Positions 7,504 to 12,094 of a DNA stretch of 12,094 nt are shown here, piece by piece. The notes beneath the pieces were generated by a model. The model did no database searches and had not been told where the DNA came from. It was given only the letters and a program-made list of their open reading frames with translations. This DNA comes from Bondarzewia mesenterica (lineage: Eukaryota > Basidiomycota > Agaricomycetes > Russulales > Bondarzewiaceae). The stretch covers positions 1-12,094 of the forward strand of contig SGPL01000781.1 in assembly GCA_004802705.1 (NCBI GenBank), in the 5' to 3' direction. Made by a program: the position numbers and the translations under genes. Numbering within the stretch: position 1 is the stretch's first letter; each line of letters begins with the position of its first letter.

Positions 7504-8858
7504 GATATGCGTTTTGGGAAAACGCTAATTTGGCTAAAACTATCAAACTCCGGGGACACCCTAAAACTTCTGGTACCAAGCTATAGTCGAAAGGCTATAA
7601 GTGGATGGACTAATCACCCATGTACGGTAATAAGCCAGGAGATGAATGAAAATGAAATGGGTTATCGCGGATCTAAGTCAGTATTAGTTAATAATTCTGT
7701 AAAAGAGCAACGAGTAGACGGTAGTTGGTGCATAGGAAAAATAGCTGAAACCAACCCTATGCACTTAAGGTGTACTCTAATGGGTTTCGAAAGAAACTAT
7801 CAAGTCAAAATCCCTACTAAACAATTAAATAATAGAATGTTTTCTACGTTTTCTACTAATTCTAATATTAATCCGTGATTTATTACAGGATTTTCGGATG
7901 CTGAATCTTCTTTCATTGTTTCAATCTATCGGGACGAAAAATCTAAAATAAAATGGAGAGTTACCGCTTATTTTTCTATACATATACATATTAAAGATAT
8001 TGCTTTACTAGAAGGGATTAAAAATACCTTAGGTGTAGGTAAAGTTAGAAAAAAATAGTAATAGCACTGCCATATTTAGAGTCGACAATATACAAGAATT
8101 ACCAGTTATTATCGATCATTTTGACAAATACCCATTGATTGGTGCCAAATATTCTGATTTTTTATTATTTAAACAATGTTTTGATTTAATTAAGCAAAAA
8201 CTACATTTAACTCAAGCGGGCCTTGAACAAATATTAGCATTGAAATGCAATCTAAATAAAGGTCTTACTGATGTTTTAAATGAAGCATTCCCAAATATTG
8301 TACCAATTGAAAGACCTAAAGTATATTTTTAGTGGTATTCCAAATCCTTTTTGGATCTCAGGTTTTGTTTCTGGTGACTCATCATTTTGCGTAACTGTAG
8401 AAAAAAGTACTAATAAAATAGGAAATAGAATACGTTTAATGTTTGCTACTTGTCTACATATTAGAGACAAAGATTTATTAATAGGAATAGCTAATTATTT
8501 TAATATTTTTGAATCAAAGTGTGGCGGAGCCAAAAACAATCTGAAATCAAAGAGCAGAATAATTTAAATAAATATATTTATGATTCTGAAATCAGACAAA
8601 CTACTTTACTTCAAATTAGAAACTATTCTGATATTGTAAATAAAATTATACCGTTTTTTAATATGTATCCAATATTAGGAGTTAAAAGGTTAGATTTTGC
8701 TGATTTTAAAACAGTAGCAAAAATAATAGAACAAAAAGAGCATTTAAACATAGAGGGTTTTGCCAAAATAGTAAAAATAGTAGAAACAATGAATTTAGAT
8801 AGAAAAATTGAAGATAAATCTTAAATTGTTTTATTGCAAGTTAAATTTGATCTCCATG
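7504..8858 (+). other. Group I intron in rns at E. coli position 1224
   Basis: Joining GGGCT (ending 7503) to ATAGACGTGCCACAAG (from 8859) restores the universally conserved GGGCTACACACGTGCTACAA region at matching length. P1 pairs exon GGCU with intron GGCU at about 7532-7535, U.G at the splice site, extended by GA/UU; a strong GCGTTTT/AAAACGC hairpin follows inside the loop. The last intron base is G8858. Core elements: CTCCGGGGACACCCTAAAAC (7549-7568) resembles the P region; P8 pairs ACCCAT (7617-7622) with ATGGGT (7657-7662); flanking it, GACT (about 7609) and AGTC (about 7676) can form P7. TATAGTC-GAAA-GGCTATA (about 7583-7600) is a GNRA-capped hairpin. The endonuclease ORF begins inside the core and fills the rest of the intron. 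This is a known fungal insertion site (mS1224). Confidence 0.9.
7642..8824 (+). pseudogene. I-OnuI/I-LtrI-like double-motif LAGLIDADG endonuclease in the rns intron, frameshifted
   Basis: Likely starts are ATG 7642 or ATG 7657; the frame is open further upstream, but that DNA is rRNA exon and intron core. Order: MGYRGSKSVLVNNSVKEQRV and LRCTLMGFERNYQVKIP, hallmarks of this family; then (code 4, TGA 7876-7878 as Trp) NPWFITGFSDAESSF, the first LAGLIDADG motif; frame break in an A-run at about 8050; FRVDNIQELPVIIDHFDKYP, LTQAGLEQILALKCNLNKGL, NEAFPNIVPIERP; frame break near 8320; FWISGFVSGDSSFCV, the second motif; frame break at a GGCGGAGCC insert (8523-8531); then QTTLLQIRNYSDIVNKIIPF to EDKS, TAA 8822-8824. 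Acidic residues of both motifs (E in SDAES, D in SGDSS) are present, and total length would be about 385-390 residues. With three frame breaks it is probably inactive, though two could be sequencing error. A working enzyme cleaves intron-less rns at the insertion site. Confidence 0.9.
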
Positions 8859-9563
8859 ATAGACGTGCCACAAGAACTTTTACAAAGTGATGCGATACCG
8901 TTCCCCGGGGGCCCCGCCCCCGCTGAATTTATATTTTATTTTATTTTTTTGGGTATAAAATTTTTAAAATAGTTTTTTTATTTTTAAATTAACTATTAGG
9001 TTGAAAAAATCAAATAAATAATCGAAAGGTTTAGAGTTCAGTGAATATTTGATCTTTCTAGTTAAAAAGACAATATAAGGGAAATAAGGAGGAGCTAATC
9101 ATTAAAGAAAGTTAAAATAATAAATAATAGTCGGATTGTCGTCTGTAATTCGGTGACATGAAGAAGGAATTTCGAGTAATCGTTGATCACTAGGCGCAAC
9201 GGTGAAAAAAGCATTCGTGATGAACTAACTGTCTGTCGCTGGGAAGAAGCTTATAGTGGTGGAAACTGGAACGAAATTATAACTTTTACAGAGAGATACA
9301 CTCACTTCAAATTCTTAATTGTATTTGTAATGTGAAAACTTAACTTTAAGTCATCCCTCCTTTTTGTTGTGCTAACGCATATAAAGACACAGGGAATAAA
9401 GGGGTTGCTTAGTTAGTGTAGTTTCAATACTAAAAATAAAATTTATATTTAGTAATTTAATAAAAAACCTCTTTGTTAAGCTAATTAGTTTTACTTAATC
9501 CATTTGAGTAACATCTCAAAAGTCATAGCAAGGTAGCCGTACTGGAAAGTGCTGCTGGAAAAT
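8859..9563 (+). rRNA. rns: Small-subunit ribosomal RNA (rns), 3' exon
   Basis: Starts ATAGACGTGCCACAAG, equivalent to E. coli 1225 onward. GAAGAAGGAATTTCGAGTAA and CGTTGATCAC (9160-9190) correspond to the 1340-1375 region, CGCAACGGTGAA to GCCACGGTGAA, GAACTAACTGTCTGTCGCTG (9222-9241) to the decoding-site strand of helix 44, and CATAGCAAGGTAGCCGTACT (9523-9542) to GTAACAAGGTAACCGTAGG before the 3' terminal helix. CTGGAAAGTGCTGCTGG forms the last hairpin; the end at about 9563 is by homology. An insertion near 8901-9000 carries a very GC-rich core (TTCCCCGGGGGCCCCGCCCC) in an otherwise AT-rich variable region, and a further variable stretch lies at 9310-9480. Confidence 0.93.
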
Positions 9564-9694
9564 AACAAATTTAAACCCCCATATTTTTTATAACTTTACT
9601 ATTGAATAATTAAAAGGCGTAGTAGGCGGAGCCACTAAATTAAAAATTAAAAAGGGGAGCGGTTGCTCCTTTTTTTCGCTACGCGGGCGGTTAA

Positions 9695-9758
9695 ATTGTT
9701 AGATTGTTAGATTGTTAGATTGTTAGCTTGTTAGCTTGTTAGCTTGTTAGCTGGTTAG
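9695..9758 (+). repeat. Tandem array of eight octamers (ATTGTTAG x4, CTTGTTAG x3, CTGGTTAG)
   Basis: Eight head-to-tail 8-bp units. The first four are ATTGTTAG, the next three CTTGTTAG and the last CTGGTTAG, so variants are grouped, as expected when slippage amplifies neighbouring units after a point change. Same unit length as the GCTTCGCT array at 5561 but unrelated in sequence. Confidence 0.97.
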
Positions 9759-9839
9759 CAAAACAATTTTTTTGTTTCTTCCGCCCCTTATTCATTTTTA
9801 GAGATAAAAATGAATTAGTAGGCGAGGCGACTAACGCTT

Positions 9840-9884
9840 TATAAAATTTTATATAAAATTTTATTAAGGTGGTATTTCCACCGC
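9840..9884 (-). repeat. GGTGG hairpin plus AT palindrome, copy 2 (inverted)
   Basis: Reverse complement of 5161-5204, one extra A in the hairpin loop. The two hairpins side by side (one GC-rich, one AT-rich) resemble the architecture of double-hairpin elements in fungal mtDNA. Confidence 0.95.
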
Positions 9885-9980
9885 GCCCCCGCCTTGTAAA
9901 GACTATTTTTTTGAGCGGAGTCCCCTCCTTTAGAGCAAAGCACATTTTATATCAAATTTTATTAGCGTAGCTCGCTCCTA

Positions 9981-10004
9981 ATAAAATTTTATATAAAATT
10001 TTAT
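9981..10004. repeat. AT palindrome AAAATTTTATATAAAATTTT
   Basis: Self-complementary 20-mer, also at about 4823-4842, 5182-5201 and 9842-9861, with looser versions near 2378, 2560 and 5681. Usually flanked on both sides by GC-rich bits such as GCTCC and AGGCTCC. Confidence 0.9.
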
Positions 10005-10159
10005 AAGGCTCCTAATAACAGACTGTTTTATCGCGCCCGCCCCTTATTCTCGCTACGCGTTTGTGGCTACGCAAGAAGGAGTTGCCCCTTATTCTCTTGC
10101 GTAGCAAAAAACAAACGCCTTTGTCCGAAGGAGCTAGCTCCTTCGGACAAAATTAAGAC

Positions 10160-10185
10160 AAAATTAGGTAGCGAGCGTAGCGAAT
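10160..10185 (+). repeat. 26-nt direct repeat, copy 1
   Basis: AAAATTAGGTAGCGAGCGTA plus GCGAAT, identical to 10945-10970, and followed in both by A/T-rich CAAATTTTATAA-like DNA. Confidence 0.95.
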
Positions 10186-10499
10186 CAAATTTTATAAAGC
10201 CGTAGGCGAGAGAATCATTTTTTTGCCTACGGCTGTGGCTCCTTGCGCTAGCGTATTAAATTGTTTTTTTTTTTATCCGTAGGAAAGAAGCAGTAGCAGT
10301 AGCTATAAAATTTTATAAAGTTTTGTTTGGCTAGCGAAGCAAGCCTTTTTTACTTTTTTTGCGTACTGCTAATCGAAGGCGGCGGAGCTTTTTTTTACCG
10401 AAGGGACCGAAGGGACCGAAGGACCTTTGGGTTGAGCAAAAATAAATACACAAATAACCGGCGAAGCCGCTAAATAACTTCTCTTAAAAAATATAAATA

Positions 10500-10561
10500 T
10501 TCTTTATAATAATTCTTATATAGCTCTCTATTCTTTATAATAATTCTTATATAGATCTATA
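10500..10561 (+). repeat. 31-bp tandem duplication
   Basis: The stretch TTCTTTATAATAATTCTTAT plus following TATAG(C/A)TCT occurs twice with a 31-bp period (TCTTT at 10501 and 10532). The copies differ by about one substitution in the repeated core. AT-rich, upstream of trnV. Confidence 0.9.
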
Positions 10562-10639
10562 TTTTAGATATAAAAATTTAATAATAATAAGCGGAGCCCA
10601 AAACTTTTTTTTTTTTAATTAGTATTTTGAATTATTTAA

Positions 10640-10710
10640 AAGGGGTTAGCTGAGTGGTTTAGCAGTAATTTTACACATTACAGACAGGGTTTCGATTACT
10701 CTACTCCTTA
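10640..10710 (+). tRNA. trnV: tRNA-Val (anticodon UAC)
   Basis: A full cloverleaf can be drawn: acceptor AAGGGGT/ACTCCTT (7 bp, one G.U), T8 A9, D stem GCT/AGC with a GAGTGGTTT loop, anticodon stem GTAAT/ATTAC with loop TTTACAC (anticodon TAC, U33 present), variable AGAC, T stem AGGGT/ACTCT with loop TTCGATT, discriminator A10710. It decodes Val GUN codons in the mitochondrion. It is on the same strand as cob and rns, unlike the two tRNAs that follow. CCA is not encoded. Confidence 0.93.
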
Positions 10711-10944
10711 AAGGATTATGAATTTTTATTTTAATATTTATAATTTAAATAGCCCTACCTGCTTTTAATAGTTATATCTAACTTTTTTTTTTATATGTGG
10801 CTCGCGGAGCGACTTTTTGTTTTTCGATCGCTACGCTTATAAAATTTTATCTCTCTGGCTTCGCAAGAAGGAGCCTCTTCCGCGGTAGCAAGCGTAGCCA
10901 CTGTGGCGGCTGCTACGCAAGAGTAGCTCCTTCGGAGCGAAACC

Positions 10945-10970
10945 AAAATTAGGTAGCGAGCGTAGCGAAT
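10945..10970 (+). repeat. 26-nt direct repeat, copy 2
   Basis: Identical to 10160-10185; similarity extends into the following AAATTTTATAA apart from one base. Confidence 0.95.
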
Positions 10971-11074
10971 AAAATTTTATAAGTAGCTAAAAAAAAGATG
11001 CTTTATATAAAATTTTTTTTAAGTAGCGGTTATTTTTTTTTGTTTATTTTATTTTTTTTTGTTTTTAAACAAAA

Positions 11075-11111
11075 AAACGCCTCGCCCTTGGCTGGCTCCG
11101 CCTTTTATTTT
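11075..11111 (+). repeat. 37-nt GC-cluster unit, direct copy in a longer repeat
   Basis: Identical to 4595-4631. With its flanks (about 11061-11166) it also matches the complement of about 2763-2870, including TTTAACCGAAAA and AAGGAGCTAGAAGCAAAAAA, with only small length changes in A/T runs. Confidence 0.95.
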
Positions 11112-11408
11112 TTTTTTAACCGAAAAAAAAATTAGAAGGAGCTAGAAGCAAAAAACAAAAAATTAGTAGCCAAAGCGCATAAAGAAAAACAAAATAAGTA
11201 GCGGTGCGAGCGTACCGCCAAAGTCGAGAGCGTAGCGGCTATAACGATATAAAGAGTTTCTGCCTACGGCGCCTACTAATAAAAAACTAGATTTTTATAT
11301 AAAGCATATTTTATAAGGGCTACGGCGCCTACGGCTTTGTTTCATTAATAAAAAAAATAAATATTTTATAATAATAGTCTATTTTCAATTTTTATAGTTA
11401 ATATATTC

Positions 11409-11479
11409 TAGTCTTTATCAGAATCGAACTGACACTGGCTACTTGAAGGGTAGCTGTACGACCATTATACTAAAAGACC
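11409..11479 (-). tRNA. trnE: tRNA-Glu (anticodon UUC)
   Basis: On the minus strand: acceptor GGTCTTT/AAAGACT (7 bp, first pair G.U), T8 A9, D stem GTAT/GTAC with AATGGTC loop, anticodon stem GCTAC/GTAGC, loop CCTTCAA giving anticodon TTC, variable CAGT, T stem GTCAG/CTGAT with loop TTCGATT, discriminator A (complement of 11409). It decodes GAR as Glu. Odd point: position 33, nearly always U, is C in this reading of the loop. Position 37 is A. Confidence 0.92.
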
Positions 11480-11958
11480 TAGTTCTTTCGCTCTAATTTT
11501 TTTGTTTAAAAACAAAAATAAGGAGCGGCTTTTTTTTGTGTGATACCACAAAAAAAATAAGCGCAACAAATTAAAATTATAATTTAAATTTTATTTCTTT
11601 TAAAAAGAATTAAGTTATAAAATTTATATTTAGTTAATATTTAATTATCTTTGATTTTTAAAAACTCTATTATTTTTAATTAAAACATTTAAATTATTTT
11701 TAATAAAATATAAAACAAATTTAGTTTTAATAAGTAATGGTTTTAAAAATAAAAAGAAAAATTTAAAAGCAAGTTTAAAATAAAGTAGACTATACGTAAA
11801 ATTTTATACCATCTTCCATTAGAATTCATAATTGCACAAAAAAGCTAGTCAAGGTTACTCTGTTACTTAATTAAAAATTTTATAATGGCTCCCCCCTGTT
11901 TACCCGGTGGGGGTTGGGTTTTTAAAACCGCGCAGCCGCTCCGCGATAAATAAGGAAT
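11480..11958. other. AT-rich spacer between trnC and trnE
   Basis: Beyond a T/A-run with AGGAGCGGC next to trnE, positions 11565-11880 are very AT-rich and free of GC clusters, unlike the other spacers. At 11890-11925 a G/C stretch can form a CCCCC/GGGGG hairpin (GCTCCCCCC and GGTGGGGGTT). No gene was found; I looked for RNase P RNA conserved blocks (AGGAAAGTC, ACAGAA) and did not see them. A regulatory or replication role is possible but unsupported. Confidence 0.55.
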
Positions 11959-11959
11959 A

Positions 11960-12035
11960 GAGTTAAGAGGGAATTGAACCCTGAATTTGGATAGACTTTG
12001 CAGGTCTACTACAGAACCATCTGTAAACTTAACCC
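11960..12035 (-). tRNA. trnC: tRNA-Cys (anticodon GCA)
   Basis: On the minus strand: GGGTTAAG pairs with CTTAACTC (8 bp in a row, with one G.U), D stem TACAG/CTGTA around ATGGTT, anticodon stem TAGAC/GTCTA, loop CTGCAAA (anticodon GCA, U33 present, A37), T stem AGGG/CCCT with loop TTCAATT. The 8+4 split of acceptor and T stems replaces the usual 7+5, so the exact mature ends may shift by one base. It decodes UGY as Cys. Followed on the plus strand by long T and A runs at the window's end. Confidence 0.9.
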
Positions 12036-12094
12036 TTTTTTTTTTTTTATTAAAATAAAATATAAAGAAAAAAAAAAAAAAAAAAAAAATAAAC
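12036..12094. other. T- and A-homopolymer tail at the window edge
   Basis: A T-run directly after trnC is followed by AT-rich DNA and a run of more than 20 A ending in TAAAC. No gene is seen. Homopolymer lengths here are unreliable in most sequencing data. Confidence 0.7.

Larger units (their letters stand above)
9564..10639. other. Spacer between rns and trnV, repeat-rich
   Basis: No gene is supported. Contents: a GGCGGAGCC copy (9625-9633), an eight-unit octamer array (9695-9758), an AT palindrome joined to a GGTGG hairpin (9840-9884), another AT palindrome (9981-10004), a TGTGGCTACGCAAGAAGGAG unit (10063-10082) shared with 2613 and 5065, one copy of a 26-nt direct repeat (10160-10185), a short ACCGAAGGG triplication (10398-10424) and a 31-bp tandem duplication (10500-10561). 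Minus-strand open frames here are repeat by-products. Confidence 0.75.
10711..11408. other. Spacer between trnV and trnE, repeat-rich
   Basis: No gene is seen. The first 80 nt are plain AT-rich DNA; then come GC clusters, including the second copy of the 26-nt direct repeat (10945-10970), a 37-nt repeat copy (11075-11111) within a longer inverted repeat (11061-11166), and TGCCTACGGCGCC units near 11260-11335. Because trnV points right and trnE left, this is a convergent intergenic region; no terminator can be identified with confidence. Confidence 0.7.

Noticed and set aside
7441..7641. N-terminal extension of the rns intron ORF to 7441
   Set aside because: These codons lie in rRNA exon and group I core; the recognisable protein starts at MGYRGSKS, with ATG 7642 or 7657.
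8276..8470. 64-residue minus-strand ORF
   Set aside because: Antisense shadow of the second LAGLIDADG motif of the rns intron endonuclease.
9739..9945. 68-residue minus-strand ORF
   Set aside because: Runs through an octamer array and a palindromic repeat; no coding character.
10972..10985. Yeast-like mitochondrial promoter (ATATAAGTA)
   Set aside because: Only a partial match (TTATAAGTAG) inside repeat DNA; promoters of this fungal group are not defined by this motif.
11565..11880. Mitochondrial RNase P RNA or replication origin in the AT-rich spacer
   Set aside because: No conserved RNase P RNA blocks were found and AT richness alone does not support an origin.

Overview
This window looks like fungal mitochondrial DNA, most likely from a filamentous basidiomycete (Agaricomycetes). 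Three things support this. The 3' end of cob reads through two TGA codons at conserved Trp positions (genetic code 4). A split small-subunit rRNA gene (rns) carries the standard fungal mt-SSU landmarks. Most of the remaining DNA is AT-rich spacer full of short GC-rich clusters. Genus is not claimed.

Layout. 1-1140: AT-rich DNA with no standard gene, but with two head-to-head diverged copies of one small unidentified coding sequence (plus 231-437; minus 1053-622). 1141-1899: 3' part of a group I intron of cob with a broken LAGLIDADG_2-type homing endonuclease gene (1192-1839). 1900-1945: a 46-nt cob micro-exon (LLPFYAILRSIPNK). 1946-4181: a second cob group I intron holding a heavily broken double-motif LAGLIDADG gene (2448-4162). 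4182-4482: last cob exon. 4483-6114: repeat-rich spacer with a LAGLIDADG gene remnant at about 5214-5375. 6115-9563: rns, interrupted at E. coli position 1224 by a group I intron (7504-8858) with a broken I-OnuI-like endonuclease gene. 9564-12094: spacer with trnV(UAC) on plus and trnE(UUC) and trnC(GCA) on minus.

How it works together. The cob exons and the rns halves must be joined by group I self-splicing. Predicted P1 helices with a U.G pair at the splice site can be drawn directly for the second cob intron and the rns intron, which fixes those boundaries. No cob exon upstream of the PEWY-motif codon is present, so the 5' part of cob lies left of the window or elsewhere.

Main theme. Small GC-rich repeat units (10 exact copies of GGCGGAGCC, three exact copies of a 37-nt unit in both orientations, a nearly identical inverted pair of about 105 nt) are scattered through spacers and also sit inside the intron endonuclease genes, close to many of the frame breaks. 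They are not seen inside the cob exons. This fits short mobile hairpin elements of the GC-cluster / double-hairpin-element kind degrading dispensable intron ORFs. Some frame breaks fall in A-runs or next to N bases and may be sequencing or assembly errors.
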